Positions 46,604 to 55,839 of a stretch of DNA of 64,000 bases are shown here, piece by piece. The DNA is from DATFVA01 sp963832715 (GTDB taxonomy: Bacteria; Bacteroidota; Ignavibacteria; Ignavibacteriales; Ignavibacteriaceae), in the NCBI GenBank assembly GCA_963832715.1, contig CAWHVB010000009.1, positions 1 through 64,000 of the forward strand, in the 5' to 3' direction. Position numbers and translations under genes: made by a program. The number at the start of each line of letters is the position of its first letter. The stretch's first letter is position 1. Under the pieces are notes generated by a model. It ran no database searches. It saw only the letters and a program-made list of their open reading frames with translations, and was not told the origin of the DNA.

Positions 46604-47251
46604 ATGAATATTGAGCTCCCGCTGATAGAATCAGAATTAAAGAAAAGACTTAAGTATCCTTATAAATGGGGAAGAAAACAGAACGACCAGTACGATAAAC
46701 TAACGAATTTTGTGTACAGCGAACCAATCTTTGAAAATGTTTTAACTGAAATAAAAAAAAGATTCAGCAGCGATCGTGAAAATGAAAACATTTCAAACTA
46801 TGCCTTAAACCGGTGGTATAACTTCTGGTCGGCTTATGCAGTAGAGAAGATTTTCTGCACAATGCCGGATGTTACTCCTGCAATCGATGAAAAAGACCGG
46901 CTTGTAGATTTCACTATTCAAGGGGCAAAATTCGATCATAAAACATCCGTATTCCCTAAGAATTTCCCCTATCCTATAGATGAAGCAATCAGGAGAACGG
47001 ATGAACTGATCAGGTGGCTTTATAAGAATCAATCGCAGCAGCAGAGAAAACATTTAAAGAACAGGCTGATTATCGTTCTTTATTCAGATGATGGAGATCA
47101 CTGGAAACTTAAATCCGAAATCACCTGGCTGAGATCAGTGATTGAAAGGTATATGCTGGGATTTAATCCCGATTATCTTCTCAAATTCTCCTTTGAACCG
47201 GGAGTGACTATTATCTCCGACGTTATCTGGGCTATTCATAATACTCATTAG
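46604..47251 (+). CDS. Candidate restriction endonuclease (PD-(D/E)XK-like)
   Basis: 215 residues with no family that I can name. The core VDFTIQGAKFDHKTSVFP (101-118) fits a PD-(D/E)XK nuclease active site: Asp102, then Asp111-His-Lys113 on successive strands, with a preceding helix (RWYNFWSAYAVEKIFC). The following helix EAIRRTDELIRWLY and strand KNRLIIVLYS match the fold's layout. It directly follows a DNA methyltransferase in the same direction, the usual type II arrangement. The activity is inferred from context plus this weak motif, so a role in phage defence is plausible but unproven. Confidence 0.55.
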   Translation: MNIELPLIESELKKRLKYPYKWGRKQNDQYDKLTNFVYSEPIFENVLTEIKKRFSSDRENENISNYALNRWYNFWSAYAVEKIFCTMPDVTPAIDEKDRLVDFTIQGAKFDHKTSVFPKNFPYPIDEAIRRTDELIRWLYKNQSQQQRKHLKNRLIIVLYSDDGDHWKLKSEITWLRSVIERYMLGFNPDYLLKFSFEPGVTIISDVIWAIHNTH

Positions 47252-47344
47252 TGAATTTATTTCTTAATCATCCCAAACCTTTATCATTCGGTAGCATTAA
47301 TTAAAATGTTATATTGATTTATCCATTCTCAGACAGGTAATCAA

Positions 47345-49186
47345 GTGAGTGAAAATTTAATAGTTAATTTATCAGCCATTATTGTATCAGGTATACTTGC
47401 TCAATGGCTTGCATGGAAATTCAGGTTTCCGTCAATCCTTCTGCTGTTGATCTTCGGATTTATAGCGGGCCCTGTAACCGGATTCATCCATCCTGATTCA
47501 TTTTTCGGCAAGCTCCTTTTCCCTTTTATTTCGATATCTGTAGCTATAATACTATTCGAAGGAGGCCTTAATTTAAAGTTTTCCGAGCTGAAAATTGTGG
47601 GCCCGCTGGTTAGAAATCTTATCACAACGGGAATATTGATAACCTGGATCCTGACAACGTTCGGAGCTTTTTTTATTCTCGATTTCTCTTTGCCTTTATC
47701 TGTATTGTTCGGTGCAATACTTGTGGTTACAGGACCCACAGTGATACTGCCGATCCTGCGTCATGTAAAACCGAAGGGACAGTTAACCCCGGTACTAAAA
47801 TGGGAAGGGATAGTTAATGATCCCATAGGTGCGTTGATGGCTATTCTTGTTTTTGAAGCAGTGTTTGCAGCGGGAGTAACCGAAGCAACATTGCAGGTAG
47901 GATTTGCTATCCTGAAATCAGTTGTTATCAGCAGTACAATCGGACTCCTCGGCGGTTACTTGATTGCCCTGCTCATTAAAAAGGACCTTATACCTGATTT
48001 CCTGCAGAACCCTGCCAGCCTCACGATGGTTGTCCTGATATTTACAACTTCAAACCTTATCCAGGAGGAAAGCGGTTTATTCTCAGTTACAATAATGGGT
48101 GTTTATTTAGCGAATCAGAAAAAGATAAATGTAAAGCATATCATCGAGTTTAAGGAAAATTTAAGGACGCTTTTAATTTCAGTTTTATTCATTGTGCTTG
48201 CAGCCAGGCTGAATCCCGCCGACCTGAATGAATTAAATATCAGCAGCTTTATTTTTGTAACGGCCCTGATACTGGTAATACGGCCTGTTTCGGTATTTAT
48301 TTCTGCTATAGGGACAAAAATAAACTGGAAGGAGAAATTGTTTCTTTCCATGATGGCGCCGCGCGGAATTGTTGCCGCTGCTGTAGCTTCCGTATTTTCT
48401 ATCGAGTTATTAAACCTCGGGATAGATGAAGGATCAAGACTTGTACCCGAAATGTTTCTGGTTATTGTAGCTACTATCACTGTTTATGGACTCAGTGCTG
48501 TGCCGCTGGCAAAGTGGCTCGGACTATCTAATCTCAATCCGCAAGGCTGTCTTATTCTTGGAGCTCATTCATTTGCCAGGGAGATAGCTTCGGTGTTAAA
48601 GGATAATGGATACAGAATACTTCTGGTCGATACAAACAGACACAATATTTCTGAGGCGAGGATGGAGGGATTTGAAGCACACCAGGGAAGTGCAAATTCG
48701 AAAAGCTTTTATGATGAAACGGAATTAACCGGTATTGGCAAGCTGCTTGCACTAACGCCGAATGCTGAAGTGAATTCGCTGGCAGCATTGCATCTTTCCA
48801 GGATATTCGGGGGTAATAATGTTTACCAGTTAACGGTAGAGGAAAGTGAAGAAGAACAGGGCAAAGCGGTTTCGGAGGAATTAAGAGGAAAGATCCTATT
48901 CGGAACGAATTATTCTTATTATTATCTTTTAAGAAGATTTAATCAGAATTCAAAAATAAAATCAACGCCGATTACAGAAGAATATAATTATGAAAAATTC
49001 CTCGGTGAAAACGGCGGGGATGAAGTCATACCGATGTTCCTGATCAATAAGGACAAAAATCTCTTTGTTTATACTTCTGAAAGCAAGCCCGAGCCTAAGC
49101 CGGGACAAACGTTGATAAGCCTTGTCCCGAAAGATAGTCCTGTCGAAAAAAGAAAAGAAGCAGAATTATTGGAAAGGAAAGAATGA
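47345..49186 (+). CDS. CPA1-type cation/proton antiporter with TrkA-N domain
   Basis: 613 residues from a GTG start, after ACAGG. About twelve transmembrane helices occupy residues 5-390, with ILFEGGLNLKF, GPTVILPILRHV and WEGIVNDPIGALMAI containing the conserved Asn-Asp of the ion site. Residues about 400-510 are a Rossmann TrkA-N (RCK) domain: GCLILGAHSFAREIASVL, LLVDTNRHNISEA and FEAHQGSA. A Glu/Lys-rich tail follows. It is most like NhaP/KefB-type Na+ or K+/H+ exchangers gated by nucleotides. The stop overlaps the start of the beta-CASP gene (ATGA), so the two are cotranslated. Confidence 0.9.
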   Translation: MSENLIVNLSAIIVSGILAQWLAWKFRFPSILLLLIFGFIAGPVTGFIHPDSFFGKLLFPFISISVAIILFEGGLNLKFSELKIVGPLVRNLITTGILITWILTTFGAFFILDFSLPLSVLFGAILVVTGPTVILPILRHVKPKGQLTPVLKWEGIVNDPIGALMAILVFEAVFAAGVTEATLQVGFAILKSVVISSTIGLLGGYLIALLIKKDLIPDFLQNPASLTMVVLIFTTSNLIQEESGLFSVTIMGVYLANQKKINVKHIIEFKENLRTLLISVLFIVLAARLNPADLNELNISSFIFVTALILVIRPVSVFISAIGTKINWKEKLFLSMMAPRGIVAAAVASVFSIELLNLGIDEGSRLVPEMFLVIVATITVYGLSAVPLAKWLGLSNLNPQGCLILGAHSFAREIASVLKDNGYRILLVDTNRHNISEARMEGFEAHQGSANSKSFYDETELTGIGKLLALTPNAEVNSLAALHLSRIFGGNNVYQLTVEESEEEQGKAVSEELRGKILFGTNYSYYYLLRRFNQNSKIKSTPITEEYNYEKFLGENGGDEVIPMFLINKDKNLFVYTSESKPEPKPGQTLISLVPKDSPVEKRKEAELLERKE

Positions 49187-50577
49187 TAAAATTTATTCCG
49201 CTCGGGGGAGCAGGTGAGATAGGGGCAAACTGCTATTACCTGAATATCGCCGGAACCGGAATAATAATTGATTGCGGAATGCACCCTCAGAAATCGGGAA
49301 AAGAAGCCCTGCCGAATTTCGGGATAATTGAGCAGCGGGATGTTGATTATGTATTGATTTCACATGCTCACCAGGATCACTTAAGCGGACTCCCTTTCCT
49401 TGTGCAGCAGCATCCCTATATAAGAATAATCACAACGCCTCAGACGAGAGCACTGGCGGAATTAACTCTGCACGATGCAGTATCAATATTATCCCGCCAG
49501 GTTTCTGAAGATGAACTGAAAATTTATTCCCACCGTGAAATCGATCTGCTGATCCAGTCAATTGAATACAGGGCAATTGGTGAGGAGTTTGAAATCAGGG
49601 GGTACAATCATAATGACGCCGAACCCGTCAGGGTTACTTTTCATGATGCGGGGCATATACTTGGTTCAGCTTCCATATTAATTGAACATAAGGGATATAA
49701 TATTTTCTATTCGGGTGACATAAATCTAAAATCACAATCATGGATGCAGGCTGCCGTACTGCCCGAAATGAAAACTCCTACTCTTATACTTGAAACAACC
49801 TACGGAGCAACAGACTCATTAACCATAAACAACTGGACGAAGGAATCAGAACGGCTGGCTGTTGAAGCAAATAAGATAATCAATCAAGGGGGATCGATTC
49901 TGATCCCGGTTTTTTCTCTCGGCAAAATGCAGGAGATGCTGAAAACAATCTGGCAGCTGATGGAAAAGGGGAAAATTGCCAGGACAGATATTTATACAGG
50001 CGGGATCGCAAGGAAGATCAGCCGCGCATATGATTACAACCGGTTTGTCGTAAATCCTGATGATGCTGAGTTCGAGCTGAGTGAAATACCTCAGAAAGAT
50101 TTATATGAAATAGAAGACCCGGGAGAGTTTTTTAAGCACCCTTGCATAGTCCTCGCATCGAGCGGGATGATGGTTGAAGGGACAGCGTCTTTCAGATTTG
50201 CACAAAGGTGGCTTAAACAGGAGAAATCGGCAATCTTCACTGTCGGCTATATGGAAAAAGAAACTCCGGGTTTTGCTGTATCTAACGCAAAAAAGGGAAT
50301 GAAAATCAGGTTATCAAAACTAAGTGAAGAGTCGGAAGTGAAATGCACAATTAAACGGTTCAGGTTTTCGGCGCATTCTCTAAGAGAAGACCTGCTGAAA
50401 GTTGTAGAGAAATTGAATCCTGATAATGTAATTCTCATTCATGGAGATCCGCCTGCAATAGACTGGATAGGGGCCTCGATATTGAAAAGTAATAAAAAGC
50501 GGAAAGTATATGCAGCAGAAACGGGGAAAGAGATAAATATAATTTCGGAATCCTCATCATCTAATTCCTTCCCCTAA
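49183..50577 (+). CDS. MBL-fold beta-CASP ribonuclease (exo/endonuclease family)
   Basis: 464 residues. The metallo-beta-lactamase core has HAHQDH (61-66) with two zinc ligand sets, then HDAGHILGSASI and GDINLKSQ. The beta-CASP insert contains ILETTYGATDSL and LIPVFSLGKMQEML, and the RMMBL segment IKRFRFSAHSLREDLL with VILIHGDPPA. This domain order is that of bacterial and archaeal CPSF-like nucleases. Expected role: RNA maturation or decay. It is translationally coupled (ATGA) to the cation antiporter, an odd partner. No downstream gene follows for 400 bases. Confidence 0.9.
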   Translation: MIKFIPLGGAGEIGANCYYLNIAGTGIIIDCGMHPQKSGKEALPNFGIIEQRDVDYVLISHAHQDHLSGLPFLVQQHPYIRIITTPQTRALAELTLHDAVSILSRQVSEDELKIYSHREIDLLIQSIEYRAIGEEFEIRGYNHNDAEPVRVTFHDAGHILGSASILIEHKGYNIFYSGDINLKSQSWMQAAVLPEMKTPTLILETTYGATDSLTINNWTKESERLAVEANKIINQGGSILIPVFSLGKMQEMLKTIWQLMEKGKIARTDIYTGGIARKISRAYDYNRFVVNPDDAEFELSEIPQKDLYEIEDPGEFFKHPCIVLASSGMMVEGTASFRFAQRWLKQEKSAIFTVGYMEKETPGFAVSNAKKGMKIRLSKLSEESEVKCTIKRFRFSAHSLREDLLKVVEKLNPDNVILIHGDPPAIDWIGASILKSNKKRKVYAAETGKEINIISESSSSNSFP

Positions 50578-50985
50578 AGCCTCTGACAATTTGGCGGAAT
50601 GTTGGGCAAACAGGCTGACTTTTTTCCACCTTAAACCCCGACTTAAAAAATATAATTGATATAAATCCAATTCTCTAACTTAATATTGGTCGTAACTCCT
50701 GAGTTTCGATAAGGCGAGAGCATTTTAGAAGGGAATTCCTATGAAAGCATTTATTCTAATCCCCTTAATTAGCCCATACGCTCATCCGACTAATTAATCC
50801 GCTCAAACCGCAATCTGCTCAATCCGAAAATTCCCCGGAATATTTGATTCTCTCTCCCGCAGGCTATAAGTTTCAGTTTTCAATTTTATAAAGTTTTGAA
50901 TGATTTTATTAAAGGGGACTCAAAAAACCACGGATTTTATGAATAAGTTAAACACTACCGGCTCGGATTCTGTAAAGGACCGGAA
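50578..50985. other. Intergenic region before arcC, nothing recognised
   Basis: About 410 bases between the beta-CASP gene and arcC. A plain AT-rich leader, no strong hairpin, tandem repeat or RNA gene seen. It probably holds the promoter of the arcC-argF operon. Confidence 0.35.
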
Positions 50986-51948
50986 ATGAAGAAAATAGCA
51001 GTAGTTGCGCTCGGCGGAAACGCATTGATCAGGGGAAATGAAATAGGTACTATCCATCAGCAGGAAAAGAATACCTACAATACTTTAGTCAGCCTGGTTG
51101 AACTTCTTAAAAAGGATTATAACATTGTCATCACCCACGGCAATGGTCCCCAGGTAGGCAATATTCTGTTAAGGAATGAAGCTGGCTACAACCAGTATAA
51201 AATACCCAAAATGCCCCTGGATATCTGCGTAGCTGATTCACAGGGCGGGATAGGCTATATGGTTGAACGGCAGATGAAGAACATTCTTACTGAGCATAAA
51301 ATCAGAAGGAATGTAGTTACTGTGGTTACCGAGGTGCTTGTAGATTTAAATGACCCTGCCTTTAAAGAACCTACTAAACCGGTAGGAGCTTTTTTCCTGA
51401 AAGAAGAGGCCGAACTTCTTGCCCGTGCCAACAATTGGGTAATTAAAGAGGATCCCCGGAAGAGGGGGTGGCGCCGGGTGGTTGCTTCACCAAGACCTCT
51501 TGAGATCGTAAATAAAAAAATTATCAGGGATCTTGTAAGGAAGGGAACTATAGTTATTGCTGCCGGCGGAGGCGGAGTTCCTGTTTATAGGGATAAAAAG
51601 AAAATGCTTCAGGGTGTGGAAGCCGTAATCGATAAGGATCTTGCTTCTTCACTTCTTGCAAATGAGATTGAAGCGGATGCGTTCTTTATCCTGACCGATG
51701 TTAAAAATGCATACATCAGTTTTAATAAGCCGGGACAAAAGGCCCTTGAAACTATAACCCTTGACGAAGCGAGACAGTATCTGGAACAGGGGGAGTTTTC
51801 AAAAGGAAGTATGGGACCTAAAATTGAAGCAGCAATTGAGTACGTTGAGCATGGCGGAAAAGAAACAATAATAACTGAATCTTCTGCACTGGCTGATAAA
51901 GAAGCAGGAACAAGAATAATAAAGAATAACAATAAAAATAATCTATAA
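50986..51948 (+). CDS. arcC: Carbamate kinase
   Basis: 320 residues of the amino-acid kinase family. AVVALGGNALI, THGNGPQVGNILL, RRVVASPRPLEIV, IAAGGGGVPV and IDKDLASSLLA together are diagnostic for carbamate kinase. The fermentation-type reaction turns carbamoyl phosphate plus ADP into ATP, carbamate (CO2 and NH3). AAGGACCGGAA precedes the ATG. An ornithine carbamoyltransferase gene starts nine bases after its stop, making a two-gene operon that could make ATP from citrulline. Arginine deiminase itself is absent in this window. Confidence 0.95.
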   Translation: MKKIAVVALGGNALIRGNEIGTIHQQEKNTYNTLVSLVELLKKDYNIVITHGNGPQVGNILLRNEAGYNQYKIPKMPLDICVADSQGGIGYMVERQMKNILTEHKIRRNVVTVVTEVLVDLNDPAFKEPTKPVGAFFLKEEAELLARANNWVIKEDPRKRGWRRVVASPRPLEIVNKKIIRDLVRKGTIVIAAGGGGVPVYRDKKKMLQGVEAVIDKDLASSLLANEIEADAFFILTDVKNAYISFNKPGQKALETITLDEARQYLEQGEFSKGSMGPKIEAAIEYVEHGGKETIITESSALADKEAGTRIIKNNNKNNL

Positions 51949-51957
51949 GGAAATTTT

Positions 51958-52890
51958 ATGGCAGTCTCCATGAAGGGCAAAAGCCTTATTTCAATAAACG
52001 ATCTGACACTTGAAGAGATGTATGAAATATTTGACGTCAGCAAAACACTCAAAGAATTGCATCATACGGGTCAGCCCCATAAATGGCTTGAGGGAAAGAC
52101 CCTGGGAATGATCTTCGCAAAACCATCGACAAGAACAAGGGTATCTTTTGAAGCAGGGATCTATCATCTCGGCGGGATAGGAATGTATTTCGGACCAAAT
52201 GATCTCCAGCTGAAAAGAGGCGAGACGATTTCGGATACGGCAAAAGTGCTTTCACGCTATCTTGACGGTATTATGATCAGGACATTTGACCACCAGGATG
52301 TTGTGGACCTTGCGCGGTTCGGTTCAATTCCTGTAATCAACGGCTTGACCGATCTGCTGCATCCCTGCCAGGTGTTAACCGATTTGTTCACTATACTGGA
52401 AAAAAGGCGCGAACTGAAAGGACTTAAACTTACTTACATCGGCGACGGAAACAATATGGCTCACAGTCTCCTGAACGGATGTTCAAAGGTCGGAATGCAC
52501 ATAAGTATTGCCTCCCCTTCCGGCTATAAGCCCAACAAGGATATAGTGAATGATGCCAGGGCTAATGCAAAATATATGGGAAGTAAGGTAGAGATAGTTG
52601 ATGATCCCGCTGCCGCTGTAAAGAATGCAGATATTATTTATACCGATGTGTGGGCCAGTATGGGACAGGAAGCAGAAGCAAAGGAAAGACAGAAGAAATT
52701 TGCGGGATTCCAGGTAAATAATAAGCTGGCAAAGAATGCGAAAGAGGATTACCTGTTCATGCACTGCCTGCCTGCACACAGAGGCGAGGAAGTTGCAGCT
52801 GAGGTAATAGATTCAGATCATTCGATTGTCTTTGATGAAGCTGAAAACAGGCTGCATGTGCAGAAGGCGGTAATGGCGCTCGTAATGTAG
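51958..52890 (+). CDS. argF: Ornithine carbamoyltransferase
   Basis: 310 residues. Carbamoyl-phosphate site STRTR (57-61), HPCQ (135-138), the DVWASMGQE loop (230-238, SMG type specific for ornithine) and HCLPAHRGEEV with Cys270 are all intact. It interconverts carbamoyl phosphate plus ornithine and citrulline. Because it is in an operon with arcC, the catabolic direction (ArcB role) is likely, though OTC of this kind also serves arginine synthesis. AAGGAAATTTT precedes the start. It is convergent with the pirin gene (about 25 bases apart). Confidence 0.94.
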   Translation: MAVSMKGKSLISINDLTLEEMYEIFDVSKTLKELHHTGQPHKWLEGKTLGMIFAKPSTRTRVSFEAGIYHLGGIGMYFGPNDLQLKRGETISDTAKVLSRYLDGIMIRTFDHQDVVDLARFGSIPVINGLTDLLHPCQVLTDLFTILEKRRELKGLKLTYIGDGNNMAHSLLNGCSKVGMHISIASPSGYKPNKDIVNDARANAKYMGSKVEIVDDPAAAVKNADIIYTDVWASMGQEAEAKERQKKFAGFQVNNKLAKNAKEDYLFMHCLPAHRGEEVAAEVIDSDHSIVFDEAENRLHVQKAVMALVM

Positions 52891-52914
52891 TGCTGCAGGA
52901 TAAGTGAAACCGGT

Positions 52915-53667
52915 TTAGTATTTGAACAGTTCGTAATAGGTCTTATAATAAGGTCTTGCAGGTGATTCAATCATAAAGATTTTTGAAGCCTCCTGCAGGA
53001 CTTTAATTTTCATTGACTTCTCATTTTCGATTTTAGCATAATCATCTTTGGAAATTTCACCATCATTGAATTCAACCTTGCCGTCAAGCAGGTAAACTGA
53101 ATAGACATTCCTTTCCTTCAGTTCCATTGTAATGTTCTCTTTTCTAAAAGTAATTTCCTGTATTGATACGATTGAGGTTTCCATATTCAGAGGCGAGTTT
53201 TCCCCTTTATAATTTTTGATCACCATCTCATCACTTGTGGTTACAGGAAAGGAACCGGATTTATAATCATCATAGCTTGCGGGGTTTGCAAGTGTTTTGC
53301 TTAAATCAGGATCCACCCATATCTGAAATATTTCCGATCCCGGCTTGAAATTCTCAGAATGGCTGATCCCGTTCCCGGCGCGTATTATCTGCATATCGCC
53401 TTTACCAAGAAGCCGCCATTCTTTGTTATGGGTATCGTAATGTTCGATTTCCCCGTTAAGTATGAACGACATTATCTCAAATCCTTCGTGAGGGTGTTCA
53501 CCCAGTATACTTCCTTCATCCGACCATGCATGCGCCCAGTAAAAAATATTTGAATAAGGACGGGATGATTTGCCGTCATTCATAACCACCGGCCTGTTCT
53601 CTTTTATCTTTCCCCCGTTAAAAGATCCTTTGACCTGGTCATCTTTTTTTATTATCAGAACCGGCAT
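52915..53667 (-). CDS. Pirin family cupin protein
   Basis: 250 residues with a double cupin. The N-terminal metal site is HPHEGFE with His58 and His60, and GNGISHSE with His103 and Glu105, the four ligands of pirin. The C-terminal half is a degenerate cupin (VYSVYLLDGKVEFNDG). Pirins include quercetinases and redox sensors. Here no substrate is indicated. It reads against argF and has a separate promoter region shared with rsgA on the opposite side. Confidence 0.9.
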   Translation of the reverse strand: MPVLIIKKDDQVKGSFNGGKIKENRPVVMNDGKSSRPYSNIFYWAHAWSDEGSILGEHPHEGFEIMSFILNGEIEHYDTHNKEWRLLGKGDMQIIRAGNGISHSENFKPGSEIFQIWVDPDLSKTLANPASYDDYKSGSFPVTTSDEMVIKNYKGENSPLNMETSIVSIQEITFRKENITMELKERNVYSVYLLDGKVEFNDGEISKDDYAKIENEKSMKIKVLQEASKIFMIESPARPYYKTYYELFKY

Positions 53668-53886
53668 ATGTGTTCCTCAAATTTTGAATTTACGGAATCA
53701 TTGTATTATTTTTTAAACATAAATTATCGAAGACTTATTTTTTAATTACAATTACATATCTAACAACTCTCCTTATGCCGGATATTGCTTAATATCCCGG
53801 TAGAATCGTATACCTATACTAATTGATATCTGATGGTACGCTGTATCATCATATTAAACCATTTTATTACATAAGGAGAAATCAAA

Positions 53887-54972
53887 TTGATTGATTTAGA
53901 ACAATACGGTTTTGATTCTTTTTTCAGAAAAGAATTTGAATTATTTCAAAGATCAGGATTTGAACCCGGCAGGGTATCAGCTGAGAATAAACAAAGATAT
54001 AATATTATTACACGTTACGGGGAAATTCCCGGAGAGATAACGGGAAAGTTTTTATACAATACAGAAGATTTATCTTCCTTTCCTAAAACGGGCGATTGGA
54101 CTGCCGTAACGTATTTTCAGGAAGAAAATAAATGTATCATTCATAATTTGCTTAACCGCAGATCACACTTTTCACGTGCGCAGGCAGGAAAAGAAGCGGG
54201 GGCACAGGTAATTGCTGCTAATCTGGATTATTTGTTTATAGTACAGAGTTTCAACCAGGATTTCAGTATAAACAGGATGGAACGTTACATTGTCATGGCT
54301 GAAGAAGGAAATTGCACCCCGGTAATTATAATTAATAAAAGCGACCTTGCCGGAAATGTGCTGAATTATGCTGATAAAATCAGAAAGAGATTAGGCGGCA
54401 TTCTTTTCTTCTTAACGAGCTGTGAGACAGGGGACGGTTTCGGGGAACTTAAGGACTTTATTCAACCGGGAATGACTTACGCGCTTGCAGGTTCTTCGGG
54501 AGTGGGAAAATCGTCGATTATCAATTATCTTCTGAATGAGACTATCCTTAAAACTTCGGAGATTCGTTCAGGCGACAGTAAAGGCAGACATACTACAACA
54601 AGACGAGAACTATTTCTTCTGCCGGGAGGCGGAGTTATTATTGATACTCCCGGTATGAGAGAATTTTCTATATTAAATAATGATGTTACAGAACAGGATA
54701 TTTTTTCCGATATTACGGAATTAGCAGGCGGGTGCAGATTCAAAAACTGTACTCATACCAGCGAATCAGGATGCGCCGTGATAACCGCTGCTGATAAAGG
54801 TATACTCTCAAGAGAACATCTTGAGAATTATTTTAAGCTGAAGAAAGAAAGTGAATATATCGATTCATTAATGGACCATAATCTTTATCTTGAAAGAAAG
54901 AAAAAAGAGAAAAGACTCCACAAAGAAATAAGACGTTACAACAGAGCACGAAAATCAAAAGGTGATTTATGA
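53887..54972 (+). CDS. rsgA: Ribosome small-subunit-dependent GTPase A
   Basis: 361 residues, circularly permuted GTPase. G4 NKSD is at 150-153, the P-loop GSSGVGKSS at 202-210 and G3 DTPG at 253-256, the expected order for RsgA. The zinc finger is Cys283, Cys288, His290 and Cys296 (CRFKNCTHTSESGC). An OB-fold occupies about residues 25-90. The start is a TTG: AAGGAG (53873-53878) lies eight bases before it and no Met is available before GTP motifs. It assists late 30S maturation. The final ATGA overlap with the next gene couples translation of a small lipoprotein. Confidence 0.94.
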   Translation: MIDLEQYGFDSFFRKEFELFQRSGFEPGRVSAENKQRYNIITRYGEIPGEITGKFLYNTEDLSSFPKTGDWTAVTYFQEENKCIIHNLLNRRSHFSRAQAGKEAGAQVIAANLDYLFIVQSFNQDFSINRMERYIVMAEEGNCTPVIIINKSDLAGNVLNYADKIRKRLGGILFFLTSCETGDGFGELKDFIQPGMTYALAGSSGVGKSSIINYLLNETILKTSEIRSGDSKGRHTTTRRELFLLPGGGVIIDTPGMREFSILNNDVTEQDIFSDITELAGGCRFKNCTHTSESGCAVITAADKGILSREHLENYFKLKKESEYIDSLMDHNLYLERKKKEKRLHKEIRRYNRARKSKGDL

Positions 54973-55325
54973 CGCAAAGGATAATTTTAAGCTTAGCCGG
55001 CCTTTTATTATTTTTTTTCCAGGCCTGCGGTCAAATTGATAATAAACAGACCGACACAGAAAAATTGATCGGGAAATGGAAAGCTGCAGAGTCTACATCA
55101 TTCAAAGGGAAGGAAATGGAATTCCTGCCTGATCACCGGGTGAAACTTACGCTTGAGAATGGCGGAGAACCGATGGGGCAATATGAAATTAAGGAAAATA
55201 CCATTATTTTCTCAATCGGCGACGCTCTTCCGTTTACAATGAATTACAGGATTGAAGACAAATATCTCTACCTGTCATTTCCCGGAGAAAAGACTGAAAC
55301 AAAATATTTGAGACTTGATGATTGA
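54969..55325 (+). CDS. Small lipoprotein, lipocalin-like
   Basis: 118 residues with a lipobox (LLLFFFQAC, Cys at about 20). The mature part has strands such as LIGKWKAAEST, DHRVKLTLENGG, GQYEIKENTIIFS and YLYLSFPGEKTETKYLRL, resembling lipocalin-like/DUF5004-type domains found in Bacteroidota. Its ATG overlaps the rsgA stop (ATGA). It runs into the start of the DinB gene, with overlapping codons at 55315-55325. Function unknown. Confidence 0.75.
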   Translation: MTQRIILSLAGLLLFFFQACGQIDNKQTDTEKLIGKWKAAESTSFKGKEMEFLPDHRVKLTLENGGEPMGQYEIKENTIIFSIGDALPFTMNYRIEDKYLYLSFPGEKTETKYLRLDD

Positions 55326-55839
55326 AGTAATACATAAAAAATACCTTATCCTCGAAGAAAACAGGAAAAAATTGTATGCTTTGCTCGAATCACTCGACAG
55401 CACCCGGTTAAACTACAGGCCTGCTGAAGATAAATGGTCAATTACGCAGATTATTTTTCACCTGGTTAAAGCTGAACAGCTTTCGGTGATTTCGATAAAT
55501 AAGGAAAGCAGAAAATCAGATACCCGAAAAGCCGGAATGTCTTCACATTTCAGAGCTTTGCTGTTAAACTCATCGCTGATGACTCCTTTGAAATTCAAGG
55601 CTCCTTCTATCCTGGGAAATATGCCCAAGGAATATGATATAAATGAGTTATTAACAAAGTGGCTTACGGTGAGGAATAAATTGTACAATGCTCTTGGTGA
55701 TATAGATAATGAATCAGGTAAAAGATACATGTTTGAGCATCCGTACGCAGGAAAATTAAATATATATCAGACGATGGATTTTCTCGTCAGACATTTTAAT
55801 CATCATCACAGGCAGATTAAGAAATTAGCCGGGCATTAA
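55318..55839 (+). CDS. DinB family protein
   Basis: 173 residues from the ATG at 55318 (a TTG sits directly before it). Four-helix bundle of the DinB/YfiT family with the metal-ligand histidines in IIFHLVKAEQ and VRHFNHHHRQIKKL. The YRPAEDKWSITQI motif near residue 40 is typical. Members bind a divalent metal and some act in thiol or bacillithiol transfer, though none is assigned here. It is the last gene of the rsgA-lipoprotein-dinB operon; an ATTAACAGCTGTTAAT palindrome (55835-55850) overlaps its stop codon. Confidence 0.87.
   Translation: MIEVIHKKYLILEENRKKLYALLESLDSTRLNYRPAEDKWSITQIIFHLVKAEQLSVISINKESRKSDTRKAGMSSHFRALLLNSSLMTPLKFKAPSILGNMPKEYDINELLTKWLTVRNKLYNALGDIDNESGKRYMFEHPYAGKLNIYQTMDFLVRHFNHHHRQIKKLAGH

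Noticed and set aside
47345..50577. Antiporter and beta-CASP gene as a toxin or defence pair
   Set aside because: Both are full-length housekeeping-type proteins; the ATGA overlap alone does not support a defence role.
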